60,845 nt of DNA from a bacterium (lineage in GTDB: Bacteria; Joyebacterota; Joyebacteria; Joyebacterales; Joyebacteraceae): NCBI GenBank assembly GCA_029990205.1, contig JAPEKQ010000015.1:1-60845 (forward strand), in the 5' to 3' direction. Shown here in pieces: positions 39,065 to 46,416 of the stretch; within the stretch, counting starts at the first letter, position 1, and the number at the start of each line of letters is the position of its first letter. Below the pieces are notes generated by a model that was given only the letters and a program-made list of their open reading frames with translations, was not told the DNA's origin and did not search any database. The translations under genes were made by a program, and so were the position numbers.

Positions 39065-39508
39065 ATGGATCAGAACAAGGCGATGGAGTATATGGCGAGC
39101 GGCTATGTCTGAGCGGAGGCCGTTCTTCTCGCCGTGTGCGAGGAATTCGAGATCGAGATCGACAAGGACATCATCCCTCACATCGCGTTCGGGTTCGCCG
39201 GCGGCATCGGGAACTCCGGAGCCGTCTGCGGCGCCGTCGCCGGTGCCGTGATGGTCATTGCGCTCAAGCAGGGCAAGGCCGAATCGATGGAGGAGGCGAT
39301 GGCTCAGCTGGATGTCCCGCAGGAGTTCCGCCGTCGTTTCGAGGCCGAGATGGGTGACTACACCTGCCGCGGGCTGACGGGCGTGGACCTGAGCACACCA
39401 GAGGGGCGCGAGGCGATCATGAACACCGACATCGCTGAGAAGGTCTGCTTCCCGGCGGTCGGCGCGGCCTACCGTATCGTCGTGGACCTGATCAACGAGA
39501 CCTCGTAG
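39065..39508 (+). CDS. C_GCAxxG_C_C family selenoprotein; UGA read as Sec
   Basis: This 147-residue protein has an in-frame TGA at 39110-39112. AGGAGGAGG stands 1-9 bases before the ATG. Read through, the N-terminus is MASGYV-U-AEAVLLAV, where family members have GYxCxxAVL, so UGA replaces the first conserved Cys of the C_GCAxxG_C_C pattern. The rest of the pattern follows: AVCGAVAGAVMVIAL (Cys-Gly-x-x-x-Gly), TCRGLTG, and KVCFPAVGAA. Such proteins are thought to be redox or metal proteins, often near thioredoxin or reductase genes. The hydrophobic centre may be a membrane-associated helix. A SECIS-like hairpin lies 13 bases after the UGA. A neighbouring run of Cys-rich genes supports a redox role; the substrate is unknown. 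Confidence 0.85.
39126..39144 (+). promoter_or_regulatory. Candidate bacterial SECIS hairpin of the C_GCAxxG gene
   Basis: CTCGC/GCGAG extended by U-A and U-G pairs gives a 7-bp stem with loop CGUGU (39133-39137). The loop is 21-25 bases after the UGA with G at position 2. Confidence 0.6.
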
Positions 39509-39543
39509 TCTGAGGGGAAGCGCACAGAGAAGTGAGGGAGGAG

Positions 39544-40020
39544 ATGAGTCGAGGATTCGATGGCAATCCCAAAGGGGATATGAACTCCGCCCGTCGCAAG
39601 AAGGACCGGCGGGCGGCGTTCGCGCAGGCCCAGAGGGAGAAGCAGCGTCGTCTCAAGGTCACCGAGCGGAAGCACGCAGCCGGATTTCTCAGACCCGCGG
39701 TCGGCGTTGCCACGAAGGTCGCGAGAGACTCCGGCTGGAATGTCCAGGTCGAGAAGACGGCCGGCAAGGGGAGCAAGGCTCTGCTCCGGTGGAACGAGGC
39801 CGTGGTTCAGATCGCTCCCGTGGACATTTCGGTCTGCTTCAGCCTCGGCGACAAGAGTGGTACCGGCTCGCCCAGCACCATCCGCGTGCAGGCGGGTCGC
39901 AGGCTTGTCCGTGCATGTCCGGAACAGCTGCTTCGATCGGGCGACGGACATGAGTTCGCGGCGTGGCTGACGGAGAGCCTCGCGGCGGCCGCCAAACGGT
40001 TCGCACCGAAGGCTGGGTAG
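39544..40020 (+). CDS. Hypothetical protein with basic N-terminus
   Basis: The 158-residue product starts at 39544 behind GAGGGAGGAG. The first about 45 residues are very basic and helical (SARRKKDRRAAFAQAQREKQRRLK), then a compact domain follows (LRPAVGVATKVARDSGWNVQVEK, FSLGDKSGTGSPSTIRVQAG, AWLTESLAAAAKRF). There is no signal peptide, membrane segment or known motif. The basic part could bind nucleic acid. It lies 35 bp after the C_GCAxxG gene and 51 bp before the CGGC gene on the same strand. I do not recognise the family. Confidence 0.6.
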   Translation: MSRGFDGNPKGDMNSARRKKDRRAAFAQAQREKQRRLKVTERKHAAGFLRPAVGVATKVARDSGWNVQVEKTAGKGSKALLRWNEAVVQIAPVDISVCFSLGDKSGTGSPSTIRVQAGRRLVRACPEQLLRSGDGHEFAAWLTESLAAAAKRFAPKAG

Positions 40021-40071
40021 TCCACGCGACATGTCGCGTCGGTGCGCTCCGATGAAGACAGTGGAGGGAAG

Positions 40072-40521
40072 ATGTCCCGTAATACGAAGATCGGTATCAT
40101 CATCTGCGACCGATATCACCGCTGCGCCGGCGGCAAGTGCTTCCGCGCGCTCAAGGAGCGCGAGGGCGCCTTCAGCATCTACGGCGGCGATGAAGACGTC
40201 GAACTGGTCGGCTACGCGACCTGCGACGGTTGCCCCGGTGGCAATGTCGAGTACTGCGGTGACGAGATGGTCGCCAACGGCGCGGAGGTCATCCATCTCG
40301 CGACCGGAATGCTCGTGGGTTACCCGCCGTGTCCCAATATCGACACGTTCAAGAGACTCCTCGAGGCGCGCCTCGGCGTGAAGGTCGTGATCGGTACGCA
40401 TCCGATTCCCGAGAAGTATCTCAAGCTGCACACGACCCTCGGGACGTGGAAGGCCGAGCGGTGGAAGCCGCTCCTGGAGCCGACCATGGTCGACGAGCGG
40501 CTGCGCAAGGACTACGACTAG
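40072..40521 (+). CDS. CGGC-domain protein
   Basis: This 149-residue cytosolic protein has the CGGC-domain cysteine pattern: ICDRYHRCAGGKCFRAL, ATCDGCPGGNVEYC, and HLATGMLVGYPPCPNI. GGAGGGAAG precedes the ATG. The conserved cysteines probably bind a metal or an Fe-S cluster; no enzymatic activity is known for the family. It sits in a block of Cys-rich proteins two genes after the C_GCAxxG selenoprotein, which fits a shared redox or metal-handling task. Confidence 0.85.
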   Translation: MSRNTKIGIIICDRYHRCAGGKCFRALKEREGAFSIYGGDEDVELVGYATCDGCPGGNVEYCGDEMVANGAEVIHLATGMLVGYPPCPNIDTFKRLLEARLGVKVVIGTHPIPEKYLKLHTTLGTWKAERWKPLLEPTMVDERLRKDYD

Positions 40522-40591
40522 AAGCCGGCCGTCTCGGCGCGGCCGGTCAAACGTGAGCGCTTGGTTCTCGACGAGGACACGGAGTCGCGGC

Positions 40592-40870
40592 ATGCTGATC
40601 AAGTGTCTGACATGCGGGGCCCGCATCTCCCCGAAGTGGCTTCTCCTGGCGATGCCGTGGAGCACCTACGCGTGCTCGGAGTGCGGAACAGTGTTCGGCG
40701 GGACGCCGTTTCGAACGGTGTTGAGCTCGCTCGCGGTCGGTGTCGTCGGCTACATCGTGATAGCGGTGATCAAGGGGCGGATGGCCCCGACTACGCTGAT
40801 ACTCCCCGTGGCGGTCGCGCTCGCGGTACTCCTGCTTCGGTTGCCGGGGCAGATCAGGAAAGTTGGCTAG
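40592..40870 (+). CDS. Small zinc-ribbon membrane protein
   Basis: The 92-residue product begins MLIKCLTCGARISPKW and has CxxC pairs at CLTCG and ACSECGTVFGG, a rubredoxin/zinc-ribbon knuckle. Two hydrophobic helices follow (VLSSLAVGVVGYIVIAVI, LILPVAVALAVLLLRL). GGAG lies 9 bases before the chosen ATG; a longer start at 40553 is possible. The C-terminus is short and basic. The next gene starts 2 bases after its stop. Function unknown. Confidence 0.65.
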   Translation: MLIKCLTCGARISPKWLLLAMPWSTYACSECGTVFGGTPFRTVLSSLAVGVVGYIVIAVIKGRMAPTTLILPVAVALAVLLLRLPGQIRKVG

Positions 40871-40872
40871 CT

Positions 40873-41439
40873 GTGCAGCGCGCCATCCTGTTGATCGTTG
40901 TCGTCGTGTTCCCGGTCTCGGAGATCGCGCTGACCGTGTTCAGGCGGGCCGGCACGCGCGCCGTCTCCGCACGATACATCGGGTCGAATGGGTTTCTCTG
41001 GGTCGTGATCGGGGCGAGCGTCAGTATTGCCGTCGCCCTCCAGTGGGTAGCCGCCGCCGTCATCCATGCGTCCGCCTTCGCCCTCGAACTGACGGCTCTC
41101 GTGTTCACGGTCGTCGGGCTGGTCGTGCGGTGGACGGCCATCCGCACGCTCGGGAGGTTCTTCACGGTCGAGGTCGCGATTCAGACAGACCACCATGTGG
41201 TCGACACCGGCGTCTACAAGCACATCCGCCATCCGTCGTACGCCGGGCTGCTTCTGGTGTTCCTCGGTCTCGGTGTCGCCTCGGCCAACTGGCTGAGCCT
41301 GGCGGCGCTCGTGCTCCCGGTCACCGCGGCGTTCATCGTTCGCATCGTGATCGAAGAACGCATCCTGCGCAAGGCCCTCGGTGCGCCCTACGATGCGTAC
41401 TGCTCGCGCACCAAGCGTCTCGTGCCCGGTGTGTACTAG
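40873..41439 (+). CDS. Isoprenylcysteine carboxyl methyltransferase (ICMT)-like membrane protein
   Basis: The product has 188 residues with about five hydrophobic helices. The GTG at 40873 is the best start; a longer open frame overlaps the zinc-ribbon gene. The C-terminal half has the ICMT/phospholipid methyltransferase signature DTGVYKHIRHPSYAGLLL and ERILRKALGAPYDAYCSRTKRLVP, which bind S-adenosylmethionine. Bacterial members modify unknown lipids or thiols. It is translationally close to the zinc-ribbon gene, so the two may be partners. Confidence 0.85.
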   Translation: MQRAILLIVVVVFPVSEIALTVFRRAGTRAVSARYIGSNGFLWVVIGASVSIAVALQWVAAAVIHASAFALELTALVFTVVGLVVRWTAIRTLGRFFTVEVAIQTDHHVVDTGVYKHIRHPSYAGLLLVFLGLGVASANWLSLAALVLPVTAAFIVRIVIEERILRKALGAPYDAYCSRTKRLVPGVY

Positions 41440-41478
41440 CGGTTCGGCGAAACGACATGTCCGGATGCGGAGGTGACG

Positions 41479-41982
41479 GTGGAACGGATGACGTACGAGT
41501 GGACGAGGAGTGACAAGTGGCTCTACGCGCTGTCGATGATCCCGTTTCTGGTCGTGTTCGTCGGGACGATCATCCTCCTCGCGAGTCACGGTGTCTACCT
41601 CGCCGTCATCTTCGTCGCGCTCTATCTCATTACCAACGTCTTCCAGGCGGGATGCTGTGTCGGCTGTCCCTATCGAGGGAGATACTGCCCGGCTCTGTGC
41701 GGCGTGTATCTGGGGAATGCCCTGTCGGGTGTTCTCTATCCGAAACGTGTCTTCGATGAGAGGTTCTTCCAACGCAACGCCGTGGCCGGCGAAACGATGG
41801 TTGTCATCCTCATCGTCTTCCCGATCTACTGGGTGTTCCGGACGAACTGGTATCTGGTCCCACTCTACCTGCTGCTCGTGCTGAGTCACTTCGCGCTGTT
41901 CATGTCCACGCAGTGCGGCAAGTGCAGCTACAACACGACCTGTCCCGGCGGCAAAGCGTGGCTGCGCTGTCGAGGAAGGTGA
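41479..41982 (+). CDS. Cys-rich polytopic membrane protein of unknown family
   Basis: The 167-residue product starts at a GTG with GGAGG 5 bases upstream (GTG 41473 and ATG 41488 are alternatives). It has four hydrophobic helices. Between helices 2 and 3 lies AGCCVGCPYRGRYCPALCG (five Cys, in C-x2-C and C-x3-C spacing), and after helix 4 lies STQCGKCSYNTTCPGG (three Cys). Placing several Cys pairs beside membrane helices suggests a metal or Fe-S site or a thiol relay. I cannot name the family. The DUF389 gene follows 10 bp downstream. Confidence 0.7.
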   Translation: MERMTYEWTRSDKWLYALSMIPFLVVFVGTIILLASHGVYLAVIFVALYLITNVFQAGCCVGCPYRGRYCPALCGVYLGNALSGVLYPKRVFDERFFQRNAVAGETMVVILIVFPIYWVFRTNWYLVPLYLLLVLSHFALFMSTQCGKCSYNTTCPGGKAWLRCRGR

Positions 41983-41992
41983 GGAGTTCGCT

Positions 41993-42991
41993 ATGGCACT
42001 CCGTCTTCTTGAGATCGCCGTCGCGTCCGAGTACGAGACGCGCGTAGCGGAGCTTCTCGATGCCCACGGTTCCGTGAGCACGTGGCAGCTCGAGGCGTCG
42101 GACTCAGGCGCGGTATTCCACGTCGTTCTCGCCGCGGAGGACACGGAGCCGCTCATGGACAGCATCGAGTCAACGTGCATCGCCTGTCCGAAGCTGCGCA
42201 TGGTGCTCGTGCCCGTCGAGGCGTCCGTGCCGCATGTCGAACCCCCCATCGACCCGGCGCCCGCGGACCAGGTCTCCGTCGGGTTCGGGACCCGGTGGCG
42301 GGTCAGTCGTGAGGAGCTCCATGAAGATGCTGCAGACGGAGCAGCGATCGGTCCGACGTTCTTCATTCTGATCGCTCTCTCCGCCGTGGTCGCATCCGTC
42401 GGCCTTCTCAAGGACAGCGTTGCCGTCATCATCGGCGCGATGGTCATCGCGCCGCTCTACGGGCCGAACGCGGCGCTTTCGGTCGGGACGAGTCTCGGCG
42501 ACGGTCACATGATGGGGAAGGCGCTTCGCACGCTCGGAGTGGGTGTGGGGCTTGCGCTTCTGTTCTCACTCATCGCGGGGTGGATCCTCGAGGTCGATCC
42601 GACCGTCCCCGCGATCGCGGAGCGGACGATCGTGAGCTACTCGGACGTCGTTCTCGCGCTCTGCGCGGGCGCCGCCGGCGCGCTCGCGTTCACGGCGGGC
42701 AGACCGCGCGCGCTCACCGGTGTCATGGTCGCGGTCGCGCTCCTCCCTCCGGTCGTCACGTGCGGGCTGCTCCTTGGAAGCGGCGAGCCGTTCCTTGCGG
42801 GTCGTGCGTCCCTGCTCGTGGCTGTCAACGTCATCTGCATCAATCTCGCGGGCGTCGCGGCGTTCGTCGCGCAGGGTGTACGTCCGCGGAGATGGTGGGA
42901 GGCGAAGCAGGCAAAGCGCGCGACGATTCGGGCAGCGGCGACGTGGCTGCTCCTCCTGGCGCTTCTTCTCGTCATTCTTGCGTATCAGTAG
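41993..42991 (+). CDS. DUF389 membrane protein (TIGR00341 type)
   Basis: The product has 332 residues with a soluble N-terminal domain (about residues 1-105; ALRLLEIAVASEYETRVAELL and DTEPLMDSIESTC) of ferredoxin-like shape. Six to seven helices follow with the family motifs SAVVASVGLLKDSVAVIIGAMVIAPLYGPNAALS and TGVMVAVALLPPVVTCGLLLG (given here as long motifs by position about 128-165 and 240-262). GAGGAG precedes the ATG. Function of the family is not established. It is linked by 10 bp to the Cys-rich membrane gene and by 42 bp to the DUF4342 gene. Confidence 0.88.
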   Translation: MALRLLEIAVASEYETRVAELLDAHGSVSTWQLEASDSGAVFHVVLAAEDTEPLMDSIESTCIACPKLRMVLVPVEASVPHVEPPIDPAPADQVSVGFGTRWRVSREELHEDAADGAAIGPTFFILIALSAVVASVGLLKDSVAVIIGAMVIAPLYGPNAALSVGTSLGDGHMMGKALRTLGVGVGLALLFSLIAGWILEVDPTVPAIAERTIVSYSDVVLALCAGAAGALAFTAGRPRALTGVMVAVALLPPVVTCGLLLGSGEPFLAGRASLLVAVNVICINLAGVAAFVAQGVRPRRWWEAKQAKRATIRAAATWLLLLALLLVILAYQ

Positions 42992-43033
42992 GTCGAACGT
43001 GGACAACCGGGCATCATCGAGGGAGAGAACCCA

Positions 43034-43288
43034 ATGGCCGACGACAGAGTCCGCATCGAGGAGTTCGAGGTCACCGGCGAGAAGGTCGTCGAGACCATCA
43101 AGCAGCTCGTCCGGGAGGGCAACATCCGCCGCGTCACGATCAGGAGCTCGGAAGGCAACACGCTCATTGAGATCCCCCTGACCGCGGGGGTGGTCGGTGC
43201 CATGATCCTGCCGGTGTGGGCGGCGGTTGGGGCGCTTGCGGCGCTCATCACCAAGTGCACCATCGTCGTGGAGAAGCTCGGGGAATAG
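43034..43288 (+). CDS. DUF4342 protein
   Basis: This 84-residue protein has the DUF4342 pattern: RIEEFEVTGEKVVETIKQLV, IRRVTIRSSEGNTLIEIPLT, then one Ala/Val-rich helix (VGAMILPVWAAVGALAALI) that may enter the membrane. GGGAGAG precedes the ATG. Family members are small and uncharacterised. It ends the same-strand run; a terminator follows 34 bp later. Confidence 0.85.
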   Translation: MADDRVRIEEFEVTGEKVVETIKQLVREGNIRRVTIRSSEGNTLIEIPLTAGVVGAMILPVWAAVGALAALITKCTIVVEKLGE

Positions 43289-43321
43289 GCGTCAGAGCCC
43301 ATTTCGAGGCGAATCACTGCG

Positions 43322-43346
43322 GCGCCGCCCATGCCACGGGCGGCGC
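43322..43346 (+). terminator. Terminator after the DUF4342 gene
   Basis: GCGCCGCCC/GGGCGGCGC 9-bp perfect stem with loop ATGCCAC, ending the small-gene run. Confidence 0.75.
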
Positions 43347-43382
43347 TCCCTGTCGATATCCTGCCTGAATCGCCTAAATCTG

Positions 43383-43391
43383 TGGTATAAT
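43383..43391 (+). promoter_or_regulatory. Extended -10 promoter of the nuclease gene
   Basis: TGG-TATAAT is an extended -10 with a perfect hexamer (43386-43391). The -35 region (43362-43368, TGCCTG-like) is weak. Transcription would start near 43398. Confidence 0.7.
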
Positions 43392-43398
43392 AGAGGTT

Positions 43399-43434
43399 AG
43401 CGGGTGTACAAGCCCGCTCGATAGACCTCGAGCG
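43399..43434 (+). promoter_or_regulatory. Mutually exclusive hairpins in the nuclease leader
   Basis: AGCGGG (43399-43404) pairs with CCCGCT (43413-43418). Alternatively CGCTCGA (43415-43421) pairs with TCGAGCG (43428-43434). The helices share 43415-43418 and cannot form together. They begin at the predicted transcription start. A further GC-rich leader reaches the ATG. Confidence 0.5.
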
Positions 43435-43505
43435 ACGCGAATCACACGCGTGCGGGGCCCGACGGGTATCCGTGCGTCTGAGCACCACATCGAAAGGGGC
43501 AGAAG

Positions 43506-46295
43506 ATGAGGGGAAGCACCGTTCCGGCCACGGGAGTCGCGGCCCGGATGTCGATCGTCGCTCTGTTGGCGATCATCGTTCTGGCCGCCGGGTACGCGCC
43601 CGCGCGCGCACAGACCGCCGTCCTTATCTCCGAGATGTGCGACCCGCATCAGAACTATCTCACCGACCGCTTCATCGAGATCTACAACGCGGGTCCGAGC
43701 AGCGTCGACCTCACCGGCTGGTCGCTGGTTGCCGTCGGCAACTCCGGCGACATCTTCACATGGCCGCTTTCCGGGACCATCGCGTCGGGGGAGGCGCTCG
43801 TCTGCGGCGACGCGACGACGGTGATCGCATTCCCCGTCGACTTCCCGCAGGAAGCGTGGTCGAGCAATAACAGTCTGTGGAACGGGAAGGTGGGGGACGG
43901 GGCGAAGCTCCTCAACGCCAGTTCGGTCATCGTCGACTACGCTGTTGTGACGGGGACGCACTTCGAGAATGAGGACTACGTCCGGAACGAGGACATCCTG
44001 GTTCCGAGCACCTCGTACGTGGAGACAGAGTGGACGGCGACATCCGTCTCGTACCCGACCGACGGGTCACCGGGAACCCATGAAACGCTCATGCAGGAGC
44101 CCGGTCCGACGATCGAGAACATCGTCACGGATCCCGCGGCGCCGCTGCCCGGCGAGACGGTCGATGTTGCAGCGGATGTCTCGGACACCGCGGCCATCAC
44201 TTCGGTCTCGCTCTTCTGGGGCATCAACCCGCTCTCGCTGACCAGCGAGATCACGATGTCGCTCGTCTCCGGCGACACCTACGAGACCGACACGCCGATC
44301 CCCTCGCAATCCGCCGGCACGACCGTCTATTACAAGGTCGAGGCGACGAACGATCTGCCCGGCACGAGCGTCTCGGACATCGAGAGCTACGCGCTCCCGT
44401 ACACCCTCACCATCGCCCAGATCCAGGGCACGGGTACCTCGTCGCCTTACAACGGCTTCGATGCCATCACCTCCGGTGTCGTGACCGCGCAGTACGCCGG
44501 CTACTTCACCATTCAGGACGGGACCGGAGCCAGGAGCGGAATGTGGGCACGGAGCGTCGTCACGGGGCCCGATGTCGGTGATACGGTCACCATCAGGGGG
44601 ACCATCACGGAGAGCGACGGAGAGAACACGGGCAACACGTTCCTGGTCGGTGCCGATGTCATCAGCGCATCGACCGCCGCGGTAATGCCGGCGGCCACAC
44701 CGGTCTCGACAGCCTTGCTCTCGTCGGAGAACTACGAGGGCGTGCTCGTGACGGTCGACGATGCCGAGTGCACGAACACGACGCTTGGTGACGGGGAGTG
44801 GGAGATCAATGACGGGACGGGCGCGGGGCTGGTCGACGACTTCGGCTACGCGTCGTCGCCGACGCTCGGGTCCGTCTATGAGATCACCTGCCCGCTCATG
44901 TACCGCGAGGGCTCGTTCAAGCTCGAGCCGCGTGACGCTTCCGATATCGTCTGGACCGGTGACGCCATCGCGCCCGAACTCTCACAGGTGTTCGCGAGCG
45001 ACGAGACGACGGTTCTCGTGACCTTCAGCGAAGACGTCGACGAGACGACGGCGGAGACGGTCGGCAATTACACGATCTCAGGACTGACCGTCAGCGCAGC
45101 CGTGCGCCTCGTGTCGCATCACGACCAGGTCGAGCTCACCGTGTCCTCGATGTCACCAACCGACTACACGCTGATCGTCGACGGTGTTGAGGACCTCTAC
45201 GGGAACGCGATGGTCAACGTCAGCTACGGGTTCGACTACGTCGACATCACCATCCCGGCCGGCTATTACGACAGCGCGATGGGGCTCGTCGGCACGTCGC
45301 TCCGGGCCGCTCTGCATCTGATCATCGACGACCATACGGCCATCGGCTACACGAACACGTGGACCGCGTTCTACAGCACCGACGACAAGCCGAACGGGAA
45401 GGTCTGGGACATGTACTCGGACATCCCCGGCGGTACGCCTCCGTACGAGTACACGTTCGGCGTCGATCAGGGCGGTGTCGGAGGTGTGGAGGGGACCGGG
45501 TACAACCGTGAGCACTCGTGGCCGAGCAGCTGGTACGGGGGAGAGTACTCCCCGATGTACTCGGACCTGTTTATGGTCTATCCGACCGACAACTACGTGA
45601 ACAACCAGCGCGGTTCCTATCCGTACGGCGAGGTGGACTCGCCGAGCTGGACGTCGCTCAACGGGAGCAAGCGCGGCACCTGCACCTATCCCGGGTATGG
45701 CGGCGTCGTGTTCGAGCCGATCGACGAGTACAAGGGTGACTTCGCGCGGAGCTACTTCTACGTGACCGCGCGCTACTACACCGAGGACGGATCGTGGCCC
45801 GGCAGCGACATGACCGACGGCGCCGACCTGCTGCCGTGGGCCATCAACATGCTGATCGAATGGCACCTCGATGATCCTGTGAGTCGCAAGGAGCTCGAGC
45901 GCAACGGCACCATCTACACGATGCAGGGGAACCGGAACCCGTTCATCGACCGGCCCGAGTTCGTCGAGGCGATGTACGCGACGACGGGTGTTGAGGAGTC
46001 GGATGAGTTCGCGGGTCGTCCGTTCATTCTCGAACAGAACGCGCCGAACCCCTTCAATCCGTCGACCACGGTTGCGTTCTCACTGGCCACCGCGGCGAAC
46101 GTCGAGCTCTCCGTCTTCGACATCACCGGCCGGCTCGTCACGACGCTGGCGTCCGGCGAGTTCCCCGCCGGCAGCCACGCGGCGGTCTGGGACGGTCGGG
46201 ATGAGGCGGGTCGCGAGACCGCGTCGGGCATCTACTTCTACAGCCTGACCGCGGGTGAGACGCAGGAGCGGCGCAAGATGGTGCTTCTGAAGTAG
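43506..46295 (+). CDS. Secreted endonuclease I-type nuclease with lamin-tail and FlgD-like domains
   Basis: This 929-residue exported nuclease probably degrades external DNA or RNA. The signal peptide ends ARAQ. Residues about 35-125 form a lamin-tail domain (VLISEMCDPHQNYLTDRFIEIYN is its start by position). Next come an Ig-like segment, an OB-fold-like region (YAGYFTIQDGTGARSGMWARS, about residues 300-480) as in ExeM-type nucleases, and a bacterial Ig-like region (LVTFSEDVDETT). The endonuclease I core lies at about residues 585-820: GYNREHSWPSSWY carries the catalytic His, and MVYPTDNYVNNQRGSYPYG matches the metal site. The last about 85 residues are a FlgD-like domain (NPFNPSTTV, GRLVTTL, ASGIYFY) ending KMVLLK. 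It stands alone, with a structured leader and a terminator. Confidence 0.9.
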   Translation: MRGSTVPATGVAARMSIVALLAIIVLAAGYAPARAQTAVLISEMCDPHQNYLTDRFIEIYNAGPSSVDLTGWSLVAVGNSGDIFTWPLSGTIASGEALVCGDATTVIAFPVDFPQEAWSSNNSLWNGKVGDGAKLLNASSVIVDYAVVTGTHFENEDYVRNEDILVPSTSYVETEWTATSVSYPTDGSPGTHETLMQEPGPTIENIVTDPAAPLPGETVDVAADVSDTAAITSVSLFWGINPLSLTSEITMSLVSGDTYETDTPIPSQSAGTTVYYKVEATNDLPGTSVSDIESYALPYTLTIAQIQGTGTSSPYNGFDAITSGVVTAQYAGYFTIQDGTGARSGMWARSVVTGPDVGDTVTIRGTITESDGENTGNTFLVGADVISASTAAVMPAATPVSTALLSSENYEGVLVTVDDAECTNTTLGDGEWEINDGTGAGLVDDFGYASSPTLGSVYEITCPLMYREGSFKLEPRDASDIVWTGDAIAPELSQVFASDETTVLVTFSEDVDETTAETVGNYTISGLTVSAAVRLVSHHDQVELTVSSMSPTDYTLIVDGVEDLYGNAMVNVSYGFDYVDITIPAGYYDSAMGLVGTSLRAALHLIIDDHTAIGYTNTWTAFYSTDDKPNGKVWDMYSDIPGGTPPYEYTFGVDQGGVGGVEGTGYNREHSWPSSWYGGEYSPMYSDLFMVYPTDNYVNNQRGSYPYGEVDSPSWTSLNGSKRGTCTYPGYGGVVFEPIDEYKGDFARSYFYVTARYYTEDGSWPGSDMTDGADLLPWAINMLIEWHLDDPVSRKELERNGTIYTMQGNRNPFIDRPEFVEAMYATTGVEESDEFAGRPFILEQNAPNPFNPSTTVAFSLATAANVELSVFDITGRLVTTLASGEFPAGSHAAVWDGRDEAGRETASGIYFYSLTAGETQERRKMVLLK

Positions 46296-46335
46296 GAACT
46301 GCGCGGCGAAGAGAGTAGACTCCGAATTGTCTTCT

Positions 46336-46368
46336 CGGGGCACCTTGGGCACGTACCGAGGTGCCCCG
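46336..46368 (+). terminator. Terminator of the nuclease gene
   Basis: CGGGGCACCT/AGGTGCCCCG 10-bp perfect stem with a 13-base loop, 41 bp after the stop and 49 bp before the next start. Confidence 0.8.
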
Positions 46369-46416
46369 CTTGATGAGATGTCAGTGTTACGCGGGATCGC
46401 CTGAAGGAGGAGCTCG

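Noticed and set aside
17028-39508. Reading the three UGA-interrupted genes as pseudogenes or sequencing errors
   Set aside because: Each break is a single in-frame TGA at the family's redox Cys, with intact, conserved sequence on both sides, good ribosome sites and a SECIS-like hairpin. Random decay would not choose that codon three times.
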